Shown here: piece after piece, positions 36,501 to 45,982 of the stretch
Numbering within the stretch: the stretch's first letter is position 1
Layout: the number at the start of each line of letters is the position of its first letter
Source of the DNA: Bacteroidota bacterium
Lineage (GTDB): Bacteria > Bacteroidota > Rhodothermia > Balneolales > HLUCCA01
Direction: 5' to 3'
DNA length: 64,000 nt
Assembly: GCA_020832235.1 (NCBI GenBank)
Contig: JAFIEZ010000005.1
Coordinates: 1-64,000 of the forward strand
Position numbers and translations under genes: made by a program
Notes under the pieces: model-generated
The model's input: the letters and a program-made list of their open reading frames with translations, nothing else
Told to the model about the DNA's origin: nothing
Database searches by the model: none

Positions 36501-36913
36501 GTATTGGCTTGCGTGCTTTTGGTCAGAAAGATCCGTTACTCGAGTATAAGCGTGAAGCATTTAAGATGTTCGGCGTACTGGTTGAGGAAATGAACAGCGA
36601 AATTATATCATTGATCTGGAAGGCTATGCCTGAAGGTGCCAATGATAAGCAGAAGCTGATGGAGGCGAAGGCCCCAACTCGTCGCAAAATTGACTTTAAC
36701 AAGCTTAAAACCCAGCACGACTCACCGGTTGATATGGCGATGCGCTTCGATGGCGGAGGTCAGGGTGGCAATTCTGCTCAGCAGCAAATGGTTGCTGGAG
36801 GAAAGAAACAAAAGCAGGAGCCAGTTGTTGTAGGTGAGAAGGTTGGTCGAAATGATCCCTGCCCGTGCGGATCTGGAAAGAAGTATAAACATTGTCATGG
36901 GTTGAATGATTAA
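33554..36913 (+). CDS. secA: Preprotein translocase ATPase SecA
   Basis: A 1119-residue motor ATPase that drives proteins through SecYEG. The Walker A motif lies in MKTGEGKTLVA (about 163-173), the DEAD-like motif in VDEVDSVLIDEARTPLI, and the second nucleotide-binding fold includes NMAGRGTDIKL and LQLRGRSGRQGDPG. The C-terminal zinc motif CPCGSGKKYKHCHG, which binds SecB and the ribosome, is present at the end. It is about 200 residues longer than Escherichia coli SecA because of insertions near residues 65-115 and 290-450, normal for this phylum. The gene is divergent from the yidC operon. Confidence 0.98.
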   Translation: MLDKFFSSFAKLFGSKSDKDLKKIQPIVDEILAFDEQLAALSDEELRAQTDKFRKAITDATSETDQRINEIKAKLDDNESDLSVEERRTLGEELEELDEEWLDICEDVLDEILPEAFATLKETCRRFVGKKWTVAGSEIEWNMVPYDVQLIGAITLHQGKIAEMKTGEGKTLVAIFPAYLNALAGRGVHVITVNTYLAKRDAEWNEPIFNFHGLRVDCIDRYEPNTEDRRKAYHADITYGTNNEFGFDYLRDNMSFTEDQLVQRGHHFTIVDEVDSVLIDEARTPLIISGPVPQDNQSQKYLELKPRVASLVEAQKKLVANYLSKVDSYLKEGNEEQAGLYLFRARRGFPKNKKFEKFMQEPDMQKLIQQTEYFYLQDNAKNMPFVDEDMYYAVDLKLNTIEMTDKGRDLITGTQEDKEFFVIPDMGLETSIMEEELEAKQKQLLDEIETNEAFSPEYREQQKAKITEDIRREKSDKMAALYRKFAEKSERIHSINQLLKAYTLFERDDEYIVQDGKVNIVDEHTGRVMVGRRYSDGLHQAIEAKENVKVEASTQTYATITLQNYFRMYHKLAGMTGTAATEESEFFEIYKLEVIEIPTNRPIARLDHEDLVFRTKREKFNASIQKIREYHEKGQPVLVGTTSVEVSETLSRMLQRAGIKHNVLNAKQHQRESEIVAEAGRRGAVTIATNMAGRGTDIKLNDEVKELGGLAILGTERHDSRRIDLQLRGRSGRQGDPGESQFYVSLEDNLMKLFGSDRISSVMDRMKFEEGEVIQHSWVTKSLERAQGKVEQNNFSIRKKQLEYDDVLNNQRKVVYARRRNALIGDRLSSDIFNMLQDLVDTILDDHYSMAEYENIQEKLLRMLAVDVEIDREKWSSVGQDGLSDLIVEKALEVYKVKSRSLTEPFMNVLRQIHESDMPNKPKQVQMIFSDGIKRLRVVVEVEQAMETNGRELVKSLERSAVLSIIDDKWMEHLRELDSVKEGIGLRAFGQKDPLLEYKREAFKMFGVLVEEMNSEIISLIWKAMPEGANDKQKLMEAKAPTRRKIDFNKLKTQHDSPVDMAMRFDGGGQGGNSAQQQMVAGGKKQKQEPVVVGEKVGRNDPCPCGSGKKYKHCHGLND

Positions 36914-37037
36914 AAAGCAACATTAGCTTGAGGCCATTTTTAGCTAAAGCACTTGAAGTCAGTTCGAGCAAAAACGCTTGAGCTAGCTTCAGGGTATACA
37001 CTTGAAACCAGGTTTCAACAAATACATCAACATACAA

Positions 37038-37075
37038 AGAGCCTGACAAGTTAAATGCTTGCAGGCTCTCTTCGC
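37038..37075 (+). terminator. Probable secA terminator
   Basis: agagcctg (37038-37045) pairs with caggctct (37062-37069), with an inner caag/cttg pair lengthening the stem. The following run is only partly T (cttcgcttt). It lies 125 bases after the secA stop; the stretch in front has another inverted repeat, ttgaaacc-a-ggtttcaa. Confidence 0.6.
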
Positions 37076-37180
37076 TTTGTATTCATTAAAGTTATATCGA
37101 TGAAGACCCGTATACTCTTTTTTGGGCGTTGAACCGTTATATGCTCTTTTGATATCTGTACAATACCTTTCTATTGGGTA

Positions 37181-37486
37181 TTAGTCCATAACTTCTATTC
37201 CCTCAGGCTCAACTTCCTTGTCATCGACACTTGGATCGCGCTCTACAACAATTTTTGCCTCTGTCATCATCAGCGCAATAAATGCTACCGCTGAGAGGAA
37301 GGGGGCCAGCACGATGAGTCCGCCAATACCTGCAGCACCGAATGTGAGGGAGGTCTCTACAAGTATTTCGCCGCGATTATTCTTAATCATCAATCGACGG
37401 ATATTTCCTTTGCGAATGAGCTTTTTTACCTCCTTAAGCAGGTCTTCGCCGGTAACGATAAACTCTTCAAATATAGTTTTAGCCAT
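37181..37486 (-). CDS. DUF4342 protein
   Basis: A 101-residue protein. The N-terminal part (EEFIVTGEDLLKEVKKLIRKGNIRRLMIKN) is the typical DUF4342 helix and basic strand, followed by GEILVETSLTFGAAG and a hydrophobic stretch of about 24 residues (GLIVLAPFLSAVAFIALM), then an acidic tail. Family members are small, often membrane-associated and of unknown function. It stands alone, with an aggagg-like ribosome site just before its ATG. Confidence 0.88.
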   Translation of the reverse strand: MAKTIFEEFIVTGEDLLKEVKKLIRKGNIRRLMIKNNRGEILVETSLTFGAAGIGGLIVLAPFLSAVAFIALMMTEAKIVVERDPSVDDKEVEPEGIEVMD

Positions 37487-37702
37487 GTTGGCCTCCTTTT
37501 ACTGTGAAATTTGTGCAAAAAATGTAAGAAATCGATTTAATCTCACTCTATATGGTACGCAGTAGAAATTATAAAGTTAGCATGATTATCAGGTAGAGCC
37601 GGTGATATGTCGTAAGCATGATTGTATATAACGGTACCCGAATCGTTTTTGGTGCTGAATTCCGGTATGAACCGATCTTCATGCATTAAAATTTAAATTA
37701 AG

Positions 37703-39244
37703 ATGTTAGCTACCGTACCCTGTGCAACAACATATGGCGTAGATGCACACATAATTAGTGTTGAAACCAATGTTGCCTTTGGCCTGCCCAAATTTTTCCT
37801 TGTTGGTCTGCCCGATCGGGCCATTAGTGAATCTTCAAATCGAGTAGAGGCTGCACTTAGAAACAGCCAAAAAGACTTTCCCAGAGGAAGAATAACGGTA
37901 AATCTGGCTCCCGCCGACCTGCCCAAAGAAGGCAGTGCATTCGATCTGGCTATCGCTGTAGGATTGCTTGTGGCTTCCGGGCAGTTGAGAACCAGCCGAC
38001 TGATTGATACCGTGTTGTTGGGAGAACTCGCCTTAGATGGAGCCTTACGACCCGTTCGAGGAGTGTTGCCGGTGGCTCTGGAAGCAAGAAAAAAAGGATA
38101 TAAAAACCTGCTTTTACCATCGCTCAATGCAAAAGAAGCATCAGTTGTAGACGGTATTAACGTTTTTGGATTTAACAGCCTTCAGCAGGTGTGTGCCTGG
38201 CTGGAGCAACCGGAGTATGACTCAGCGGTAAGAGTTAACATTGAAACACTCTTTCGGGAAAATACTAACCGATTCATGGCCGACTTTGGGGACGTTCGTG
38301 GACAGGAAAATGTTAAGCGCGCGTTAGAAGTAGCCGCAGCAGGTTCGCACAACATTCTTTTGGTTGGTCCACCAGGCTCCGGGAAAACGATGATGGCCAG
38401 AAGATTGCCGTCCATTTTGCCACCGTTAACGGTAGAAGAAGCTCTTGAAACTACAAAAATCCACTCAGTTTCCGGATTAACAACCAAAGATGGTACGTTG
38501 GTTACGGTTCGTCCGTTCAGATCACCACATCATACTATTTCTGGTATCGCTCTGGTTGGTGGGGGAAGCGTGCCTATGCCCGGCGAGCTCTCATTGGCTC
38601 ACAACGGTATTTTGTTTCTGGATGAACTTCCTGAATTTCAGCGATCAGCGCTCGAGGTCATGCGCCAGCCACTTGAGGATGGATTCGTAACCATATCGAG
38701 GGCTAGAATTCGGGTTGACTATCCGGCCAGGGTTATGCTGGTTGCCTCAATGAATCCGTCGCCGGGCGGTGACTGGATTGACCCGGACCTTGCTTCAACT
38801 ACAGATCGCCTGCAAATGCAACGGTATCTGAGTAAAATCAGCGGACCATTGCTCGACCGTATTGATCTACATATTGAGGTGCGTAAAGTTCCTTACAACG
38901 AGTTAATGATGCACAGGGCTGGTGAGTCATCGGCCCACATTCGCGAAAGGGTATTTTTGGCCAGAGAGCGTCAGGCACATAGGTTTATGGGAATTAAAGG
39001 CGTGTTCTGCAATGCTCAAATGGATTCAAGATTAACCCAGATGTTCTGCAAACTAGATCAATCGGGCGAACAGCTGCTCAAACGCGCAATGAATACACTG
39101 AGCCTATCTGCACGTGCACACGGTAGAATATTAAAGGTGAGCAGAACGATAGCAGACCTCGATCAGAAGGAACATATATTGGCTGCGCACGTAGCGGAGG
39201 CAATCGGGTATAGAAATCTGGACCGACAGGGATGGTTAGGCTGA
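37703..39244 (+). CDS. comM: ComM/YifB family Mg-chelatase-like AAA+ helicase
   Basis: A 513-residue protein with the full ComM architecture: an N-terminal Lon-like substrate domain (about 20-170, RGRITVNLAPADLPKEGSAF), a central AAA+ Mg-chelatase domain with Walker A GPPGSGKT (about 220) and Walker B ILFLDELPEF, and a C-terminal Mg-chelatase domain with RVRADYP-like RIRVDYPARVML and the SARAHGRILKVSRTIADLD end. Characterised ComM is a branch-migration helicase that extends integration of incoming single-stranded DNA during natural transformation. No other competence gene is nearby. It overlaps the convergent hydroxylase gene by 9 bases. Confidence 0.95.
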   Translation: MLATVPCATTYGVDAHIISVETNVAFGLPKFFLVGLPDRAISESSNRVEAALRNSQKDFPRGRITVNLAPADLPKEGSAFDLAIAVGLLVASGQLRTSRLIDTVLLGELALDGALRPVRGVLPVALEARKKGYKNLLLPSLNAKEASVVDGINVFGFNSLQQVCAWLEQPEYDSAVRVNIETLFRENTNRFMADFGDVRGQENVKRALEVAAAGSHNILLVGPPGSGKTMMARRLPSILPPLTVEEALETTKIHSVSGLTTKDGTLVTVRPFRSPHHTISGIALVGGGSVPMPGELSLAHNGILFLDELPEFQRSALEVMRQPLEDGFVTISRARIRVDYPARVMLVASMNPSPGGDWIDPDLASTTDRLQMQRYLSKISGPLLDRIDLHIEVRKVPYNELMMHRAGESSAHIRERVFLARERQAHRFMGIKGVFCNAQMDSRLTQMFCKLDQSGEQLLKRAMNTLSLSARAHGRILKVSRTIADLDQKEHILAAHVAEAIGYRNLDRQGWLG

Positions 39245-40984
39245 ATACAAGTCCAGCCCCGTGGTAATTAACTCGTTCGTCTCAGGGTCGCGATTTCCGA
39301 TATTATACAGCTCTTTCTTTAATTCAGATATGAGTGAAGTTGCGTTGTGCCTGGAGGCCAGCTCAATAAGCTCCAGCCGGACTAGCCAGGCATCAGTGTG
39401 GTCTGTATGGAGTGCATGATGAAGGCGTTGAAGCTCAGTTGTACTTGTCGGAATGCGCCCTGCCCGCATGTCGTCTATCTGTTTATAGATTTCAAATAGC
39501 TTCAGCTGTTTATCGTTGTAAACTACTTTAATGGCTTTCTTTTCAGATTTAGGCGGGTATACATTGAACTTCTCCTTGTCGGCACTGCCAGAAAAGGCCG
39601 ATACAATGCTGCTACCAACAGCCATATCGAAAGTACCCCATTCAGGCTGGAATATGATGTTGTTATCGCCATCGGTCACGGTACAGTCAGTAAACGAGAG
39701 TAAAATCAGCTTGCCATCCTTACGTAGCGTATCACTTAGTATACCCCGAACAGTAAAACCAGACACGAACTCCAGGTGAGACACTTCACCTGATATCAAT
39801 CCAATACGGGCGAGATCCTCGTCAGCCAGCAAGTATAAGGGGGTATGAAGTCCTTTTACGGCACCCAATGGTGAAGAAAATCCGTCTAAGTGGTAGGCAA
39901 TACCGTGTCCATCAAGTTCTATATCCTGGTAAGCAAGAGAAGTTTCGGATCTTGTTTTGATGAAACTAACGTGTTTGTCACTACCCTCATCAATACGGTC
40001 AATTACACCAGAAATTTGCAGCCCTGAGTCCAGCACCACTGTGCCCACATTATCGGAAGCCATAACCTGTTTAACGGATTCAATACCTCCCTTCCGGAAG
40101 CACATGGAGTCAGCGAATTCCTCAAGCACTTCAAGTAAGTGTTCGAAAGAGGCGGCCACGAATAACTGAGGTTGCATGCGTGTAATGTCGTAGTCGACCA
40201 TTGCCGTTTCTACGGAGAGGGGGAGTTTTTTAACAGATGGATCCAGACACGCTTTACTCTCCCCAACAGAAGATAAAATACCTGCACCATAGATTTTGAA
40301 ATCATCGGTTTTGCCAATAAGCCCGTATTCTACGGTCCACCAGTGGAGGCGGGCCAGATAAGCTGATTCAGAAGGTACCGTATTGGCGGCAACCTTTTGC
40401 TCCAGCTCCTGTTCGGCTGCCGTGACTTCCTCAGCTGAAGCATCCGGGTATTCTTTAATAATGGATAGCTGTCTTATGGCTTCATAGATTTCATAGTCGA
40501 GTTTTGAGAATACTGATTTGGCGCCATATTCGCCTATTTTTTGTAAATATGCAGCATAGGTTTCATCTGCTATAATTGGTGCATGGCCGGCTGCTTCATG
40601 TATAATATCGGGTGCAGGGGTGTACAGAATATTTTTGATGTTCCGAATTTCTGCTGAAATCACAAGAATTTTATGCGCTTGAAACTCCATAAACGCAGCG
40701 GGAGGAACAAAGCCATCTACAACCACAGCCTTCCATCCAATCTTGCTCAGACGGGCATTCATGTCTTCAATATCAGGAATATAGTCAAGGCTGATTCCTG
40801 TTTTCTCAAGACCCGATAAATATGCAGGATGGGCAACTTTACTCAAAAAACTCAGGTTTCTGCGCATAACATACCGCCATACAGCATGATCTTGTGGTGT
40901 GTACTCATCATAATGCTGTAGAACCACAAACTGGCGTAAGTGAGAGGGTATAGACGCGATTACAGATTCCTGACTGAATGACAT
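39236..40984 (-). CDS. Aromatic amino acid hydroxylase (phenylalanine 4-monooxygenase type)
   Basis: A 582-residue pterin-dependent iron enzyme. The iron ligands are His129 and His134 in HEAAGH and Glu219 in HWWTVEYG; the preceding PAPDIIHEAAGHAP block is the family signature. The catalytic domain takes up about residues 1-290. The C-terminal 290 residues have no recognised domain but contain regular beta-strand-like segments (GTVVLDSGLQISGVIDRI); extensions like this are found in Bacteroidota relatives. The likely reaction is phenylalanine to tyrosine using tetrahydropterin and oxygen; tyrosine or tryptophan as substrate cannot be excluded. The pterin-recycling enzymes are not adjacent. Confidence 0.92.
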   Translation of the reverse strand: MSFSQESVIASIPSHLRQFVVLQHYDEYTPQDHAVWRYVMRRNLSFLSKVAHPAYLSGLEKTGISLDYIPDIEDMNARLSKIGWKAVVVDGFVPPAAFMEFQAHKILVISAEIRNIKNILYTPAPDIIHEAAGHAPIIADETYAAYLQKIGEYGAKSVFSKLDYEIYEAIRQLSIIKEYPDASAEEVTAAEQELEQKVAANTVPSESAYLARLHWWTVEYGLIGKTDDFKIYGAGILSSVGESKACLDPSVKKLPLSVETAMVDYDITRMQPQLFVAASFEHLLEVLEEFADSMCFRKGGIESVKQVMASDNVGTVVLDSGLQISGVIDRIDEGSDKHVSFIKTRSETSLAYQDIELDGHGIAYHLDGFSSPLGAVKGLHTPLYLLADEDLARIGLISGEVSHLEFVSGFTVRGILSDTLRKDGKLILLSFTDCTVTDGDNNIIFQPEWGTFDMAVGSSIVSAFSGSADKEKFNVYPPKSEKKAIKVVYNDKQLKLFEIYKQIDDMRAGRIPTSTTELQRLHHALHTDHTDAWLVRLELIELASRHNATSLISELKKELYNIGNRDPETNELITTGLDLYSA

Positions 40985-41238
40985 AGTAAAATCTAGTTAT
41001 GAATACTTTTTGACTATAGCGACGCCACAACCTTTTGGAAGCGCTTTTTTAGGTATATAGCGTTTAAAAATATGCATAAAACAAATAAACTCGCCCCACA
41101 CTTGCACACTAAAACATCTATTAACACGCCACGTTTATTTCTTTACAATGAAGTATTCGATTTGTATCGTATAGAATGTATAACTGACAGCCGTTTAAAC
41201 GTGTCATACTCAAGAGGAGTGGGCACATAGAAGAAACT

Positions 41239-42117
41239 ATGGAACAGAAGGCAATAGACAGGCTAATCGATGAGATTAGAGAAACCGACGTTTATAAGGA
41301 ATACGAGCAAGCGTATGCTGAAGTAACAAAACTACCGTTAATAATACGATCCAAAAATCCGGAGGAATTGATACCTGCCGGTATGGACAACGAAAATGAG
41401 TTTTGTGCCTTTATGCGAAAGCATAACGATAGCTGTAAAACATGCTTACATCTTGGACAGCAGCTTCCTGATGGACAAGATGTTTTGAAGCAGGTTTGTT
41501 TTGCCGGCGTTCACGTTGCTGCCGTACCCATAAGAGTCAACAAAGAAGTAATAGGATACCTGCAGACAGGGGAAGTATTGCTGGAAAAGAGTACATCCAT
41601 AAAGTTAGAAGATACAACGAAGCAATTGCTCGACTGGGGTATAAAACTAGATAAAAAAGAGCTGGAAATGCTTTTGGATGCAGGAGCATTACTATCACCC
41701 AAACAGTATGAAGCCGTAATTAAAATGCTTGAAATATTTGCTAAACATATTTCGGAGATTGCGGCCCGGTTATCTGTTATACCGGAAATGTCTGAACCAG
41801 ACGCTATACGGCGTTCACGTGAATTTATTAGAGATAACAGCAGCGATAGAATTTCTCTCGACCAGGTTGCCTCTGTTGCTAATATGAGTGCAAGTCACTT
41901 TTGCAGGGTCTTCAAAAAAGCGACGGATATGAACTTTTCTGAATATGTTGCTAGAGTGCGCATAGAGAAAGCAAAAAACATGCTTCTCGAGAGTAATTAT
42001 ACAATGACTCACATTGCATTCGATACCGGTTTCAATAGCGTTACAGACTTCAACCGAACATTCAAAAAACTAACGGGAGTTACCCCTACCGGCTTCCGAA
42101 AGCGCTCTACTACTTAA
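41239..42117 (+). CDS. AraC-family regulator with PocR sensory domain
   Basis: A 292-residue transcription regulator. The N-terminal PocR domain (about 10-170) has its Cys set in FCAFMRKHNDSCKTCLHL and QVCFAGVHVAAVPIRV, the pattern thought to bind a small hydrocarbon ligand or metal. The C-terminal AraC DNA-binding domain (about 190-290) has both helix-turn-helices: LDQVASVANMSASHFCRVFK and MTHIAFDTGFNSVTDFNRTF ending in GVTPTGFRKR. Spacing and length are typical of PocR-AraC regulators, whose founding member controls propanediol and cobalamin genes. Its target here is unknown; the adjacent kinase gene is 243 bases downstream on the same strand. Confidence 0.93.
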   Translation: MEQKAIDRLIDEIRETDVYKEYEQAYAEVTKLPLIIRSKNPEELIPAGMDNENEFCAFMRKHNDSCKTCLHLGQQLPDGQDVLKQVCFAGVHVAAVPIRVNKEVIGYLQTGEVLLEKSTSIKLEDTTKQLLDWGIKLDKKELEMLLDAGALLSPKQYEAVIKMLEIFAKHISEIAARLSVIPEMSEPDAIRRSREFIRDNSSDRISLDQVASVANMSASHFCRVFKKATDMNFSEYVARVRIEKAKNMLLESNYTMTHIAFDTGFNSVTDFNRTFKKLTGVTPTGFRKRSTT

Positions 42118-42360
42118 CACCAGATTAAGCTATTTTTACCGGTAATTTTGCAAGATAGCGAGGCTGTTGAAATTCCGGCAATGACGTAACTGATGAAGGG
42201 TTGAGTGGCGCCGGATGGAATCGGGTTAAACTCATGCACTGTAATTGTTAGAAAAGGAGTATGCTATTGTCGGATTAGCAGAAAGTAATATTTGATAATT
42301 AGTATCTTACGTACGATAATGTACCGCTAAGTTGACGTAAGAATCTTTAAGTCTTTTTTG

Positions 42361-44688
42361 ATGCAGAATCCCATTTCAATCTTATTTTGTGAAGACAGTC
42401 AAGATGACCATTTGCTGATGCAATTGGCATTGAAAGATCTTGACCTTCAAGTTACCGACGATGTAGTATCAAGAACAGAAGACTTACTTGAGGCACTTAA
42501 AGAGAACGAATACGATCTGTTCATCGTAGATTATAATATTCCGGGGTATCACGTTCACGACTTTCTGGATATCATCCATAATCACGACCCTAATGCCTCC
42601 ATAATTGTGGTGTCCGGTACTATTTCAGAAGATCAGGTAGTTGAAACGCTAAAGAGAGGTGCCAGCGATTACGTGATGAAAGACAATCTGAAACGGCTTC
42701 CGAATAGCGTCAGAAATGAGTATGTGAACGCTAAAATTCGAAGGAGACTCGACGTAGCCAGCAATCGTGCTAGCCGTACCAATGAACTTTTGCGTGTTTA
42801 CCTTGAAAATGTAGAAGATGTAATAGCAACACTTAGTCAGGAAGGTGAAATTCGATATGTGAGTCCATCCTGCCGGCTTATGTATGGGTATTCAGATGCT
42901 GAGTTTATTGAAATGGGATACTTTACGACCATTCATTCCGATGATCTTGTAACGGTTCAAGAGACCTTTTCTAAAGCTAAAACCCAGCAGATAGGTACCC
43001 GAACGTTACAGTATCGCCGTCAGCATAAAGACGGTTATTATATTTGGGTAGAGACTAAGGTTCGAGTTTCAATTGACCCACGTTCAGGCCAAAAAGAACT
43101 TATTTGCACCAGTAAAAACATCACGAAAATAAAAAATGCAGAATCAGCCCTGCAGTTGAGCGAGAAAAGATTCAAGCTGATTGTTGAAAACTCATCCGAC
43201 ATCTTTACAATGATCACACCACAAGGTAAGATGTTGTACAACAGCCCTTCTTTTTACGCCATTTTAGGGTACACGGAAGATGCGGTAATCAATAAAAACG
43301 GATTTGACTTTCTACATCCGCAAGACCGTGAAGCAGCCATTCAAGTGCTTTACGAAAAGTTGCCCGCCAATGGCTATGCCAGTGACTTCCACGTTTTTCG
43401 ATTCAGAGCGGCGGACGGTCGCTGGGTATACTTTGAAAGCCGCGCATCTAATCAGCTCGATGATCCGGATGTGGGCGCGATTGTTCTGAACTCCCGGGAT
43501 ATTACCAAGCGAGTTGAAACCGAAATGACAGCGGCTTACCAGGAGCGTAATATTGAACAGTTGTCGCAGGCTACTATTGGTTATCTCGATCTGGGTATCG
43601 ACGACGACTTGTATAGCTACATCGGTGAACAGCTGCAGAGCCTTATTCCGAACTCCATTATCTCTGTTAACAGCTATAATGCTGAAAGCAGATTATTGGT
43701 GTGCGAGTCGTTACGAGGTACGGAGGTACTAAATAAGACCCTTGCTAAATATGCCACACAAATATCGGAGGGAAGTGTGTTTTCTCCTACCGATGAAGCC
43801 CTGGAATGGTTTAAAACAGGCAAGCTTGAAGAGGTTGAAGGTGGGCTGCATACCCTGCTTTTCGGTGCGATTCCCCGCCGTATAAGTGAGTATGTGCAAG
43901 ATATGCTTGGAATCAGAGCCATTTATTCTATCGGACTTGTGTGGAAGGAGAGTTTTTATGGAAATGTGATAATTATTGCTCTGGATACCACTCCGTATAT
44001 CAATACAGGCGTAATCCAGACATTTGCCAATGTTGCCTCTGTGGCTTTGCAACGCAAATTTGCCGAGCGAAATTTGGTACAGTCGTTGCGAGAAAAAGAG
44101 GTTATGCTCAAAGAAATTCATCACCGTGTTAAAAACAATCTGCAAATAGTCAGCAGCCTTCTTGAACTGCAGGCATTTCAATTATCAGATCCCGTTGTGC
44201 GCCTGCTTTTCAATGAGAGCCAGACCCGCGTTCGGTCTATGGCCATGGTTCACGAGAAGATTTACCAGTCTGACGACCTCAGTAATATTAATTACAGAGA
44301 CTATATTGAGCAACTTATGGCATATCTATTTGAATCTTACATGCCTAAAAATATAAAAACAGAGATTGATGCAGATGATGTTATGCTCAATATCGATACA
44401 GCTGTTCCGCTGGGAATTATCGTAAATGAACTTATCACCAACAGTCTGAAGTACGCGTTTCCGGGAGGTGAAAAAGGTACTATTTATGCCCGTTTACGTA
44501 AAAGAGGTCCAAAGGTGGAGCTTGTTGTGGGAGACGATGGGGTTGGACTACCCGTAAGTATTCAGAATGGAGAAAAAACGACACTAGGATTGGAGCTGGT
44601 GAACGCGCTCATTCAGCAGCTGGATGCTGAGATGGAGATCAATACCGAAGAGGGTACCCGCTTCACCATACTGGTGGATAACGCGTAA
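42361..44688 (+). CDS. Hybrid sensor histidine kinase: REC-PAS-PAS-GAF-HisKA_2-HATPase
   Basis: A soluble 775-residue kinase; the ATG at 42361 is preferred to the TTG at 42358. An N-terminal receiver domain (about 1-120) has the phospho-acceptor Asp in FIVDYN (about residue 57) and Lys in VMKDNLK. Two PAS domains follow (about 140-260 and 265-385), each with a typical end such as RDITKRVETE, then a GAF-like region (about 400-570). The HisKA_2 phosphorylation box is KEIHHRVKNNLQIVSSLL, and the ATPase has NELITNSLKYAF (N box), GDDGVGLP and GLELV. No membrane helix is present, so it senses cytoplasmic signals and is probably itself controlled by another kinase through the receiver. It ends 20 bases from the convergent trxB. 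Confidence 0.93.
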   Translation: MQNPISILFCEDSQDDHLLMQLALKDLDLQVTDDVVSRTEDLLEALKENEYDLFIVDYNIPGYHVHDFLDIIHNHDPNASIIVVSGTISEDQVVETLKRGASDYVMKDNLKRLPNSVRNEYVNAKIRRRLDVASNRASRTNELLRVYLENVEDVIATLSQEGEIRYVSPSCRLMYGYSDAEFIEMGYFTTIHSDDLVTVQETFSKAKTQQIGTRTLQYRRQHKDGYYIWVETKVRVSIDPRSGQKELICTSKNITKIKNAESALQLSEKRFKLIVENSSDIFTMITPQGKMLYNSPSFYAILGYTEDAVINKNGFDFLHPQDREAAIQVLYEKLPANGYASDFHVFRFRAADGRWVYFESRASNQLDDPDVGAIVLNSRDITKRVETEMTAAYQERNIEQLSQATIGYLDLGIDDDLYSYIGEQLQSLIPNSIISVNSYNAESRLLVCESLRGTEVLNKTLAKYATQISEGSVFSPTDEALEWFKTGKLEEVEGGLHTLLFGAIPRRISEYVQDMLGIRAIYSIGLVWKESFYGNVIIIALDTTPYINTGVIQTFANVASVALQRKFAERNLVQSLREKEVMLKEIHHRVKNNLQIVSSLLELQAFQLSDPVVRLLFNESQTRVRSMAMVHEKIYQSDDLSNINYRDYIEQLMAYLFESYMPKNIKTEIDADDVMLNIDTAVPLGIIVNELITNSLKYAFPGGEKGTIYARLRKRGPKVELVVGDDGVGLPVSIQNGEKTTLGLELVNALIQQLDAEMEINTEEGTRFTILVDNA

Positions 44689-44707
44689 CCCTTTTCGCAA
44701 ATTAATT

Positions 44708-45655
44708 CTAGCCGTGTTGTGATTCCAGCCAGCGCTCCGCATCCATGGCAGCCATGCATCCGCTTCCTGCCGCCGTGATTGCCTGACGATAGGTATGGTC
44801 TTGGGCGTCGCCACAGGCAAATACACCTTCAACGTTTGTATAGCTGGACTTGTCTTTGGTAATGATGTACCCAGTTTCGTCCATGTCAACTACTCCCTTG
44901 AACAAATCGGTATTTGGCTTGTGACCAATTGCCAGAAAGACGCCGGTCACATCTTCAAGAACTTCTGTCGCGTCCGTTTTTAAGTTTTTCACACGAACAC
45001 CTTTTACAACTTCATCACCGAGAACGTCGTCCACAGCGCTATCCCATTTAACTTCAATTTTGGGATTGTCAAACAAGCGCTGTTGCATAACTTTAGAAGC
45101 GCGGAACTCATCACGTCGGTGAATAACGGTAACTTTACTGGCGAATTTAGTTAGAAATGTAGCCTCTTCCATAGCGGTATCACCCCCACCAATGACAACA
45201 ACGTGCTCATTACGGAAAAAAGCACCGTCACATGTAGCACAAGCTGTAACGCCTTTGCCGCGGAGCCGCTGTTCGTTTGGAAGGCCAAGCCATTTCGCTG
45301 AAGCACCGGTAGCAATGATTACAGATTCTGCAAACAGTTCATTTTCTTCATCAACAACGAGTTTGAACGGTCGTTTGCTCATATCAATATCTGTTACTAC
45401 TCCCCAGCGGCAATCAGCACCAAACCGTGTAGCTTGTTCGCGAAAATCTTGCATCATTTTCGGACCCATTACCCCATCCGGATAGCCCGGGAAGTTTTCA
45501 ACATCAGTTGTTGTGGTTAACTGACCTCCAGGCTCAGGACCTTCAAATACTATGGGAGCCAGATCTGCCCGCGCGGCGTAAAGGGCTGCCGTTAATCCTG
45601 CAGGTCCACTTCCCACTATCACCACTTTAAATGTTTTACCTTTGAAATCGCTCAT
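44708..45655 (-). CDS. trxB: Thioredoxin reductase
   Basis: A 315-residue flavoenzyme that uses NADPH to reduce thioredoxin. The FAD site is VVIVGSGPAGLTAALYAARA, the redox disulfide is CATC in TACATCDGAFF (about 145-148), the NADPH site is VVIGGGDTAMEEA followed by HRRDEFRASK, and the C-terminal FAD motif is GVFACGDAQDHTYRQA. Length and domain order are those of low-molecular-weight bacterial TrxB. It is a single gene on the minus strand. Confidence 0.97.
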   Translation of the reverse strand: MSDFKGKTFKVVIVGSGPAGLTAALYAARADLAPIVFEGPEPGGQLTTTTDVENFPGYPDGVMGPKMMQDFREQATRFGADCRWGVVTDIDMSKRPFKLVVDEENELFAESVIIATGASAKWLGLPNEQRLRGKGVTACATCDGAFFRNEHVVVIGGGDTAMEEATFLTKFASKVTVIHRRDEFRASKVMQQRLFDNPKIEVKWDSAVDDVLGDEVVKGVRVKNLKTDATEVLEDVTGVFLAIGHKPNTDLFKGVVDMDETGYIITKDKSSYTNVEGVFACGDAQDHTYRQAITAAGSGCMAAMDAERWLESQHG

Positions 45656-45982
45656 TTTAATTAAATAATTGGATTTTTTTGTTGTATTTGCTTTAAAGAT
45701 ACGGCTTTTCAGAGTACAGATTTATTTGGATGGGGGTTTTTAGCATTGAAACTGCAAAAATATGTTAACATGTAAATACAAGCTACTTGCAACAACGTTT
45801 GTTCACAGGGAAATCATGAAGAGTAGCCCAATAAAGCAAGGAGTGTAGCTCAATAAACCAATCAACCCGGGATATAGCAGTCAAACCAAGATTTGATGAT
45901 CATCCTAAGCCCCAGTAATACAAAACCCGGGATATGAAGACCATCCTAAGCGCCAGTAATATAAAACCGAAGAAATGCTTAC
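45656..45982. other. 327-base gap with imperfect direct repeats
   Basis: The trxB promoter should lie here. No gene is visible. The last 120 bases hold two imperfect copies of a segment containing acccgggatat and catcctaagc-ccagtaata. The rest is AT-rich. Confidence 0.45.
45901..45967. repeat. Direct repeat catcctaagcNccagtaatanaaaacc
   Basis: 26 bases at 45901-45926 recur at 45942-45967 with three changes; the element aacccgggatat lies before the first copy (about 45865) and between the two (about 45924). Confidence 0.7.
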
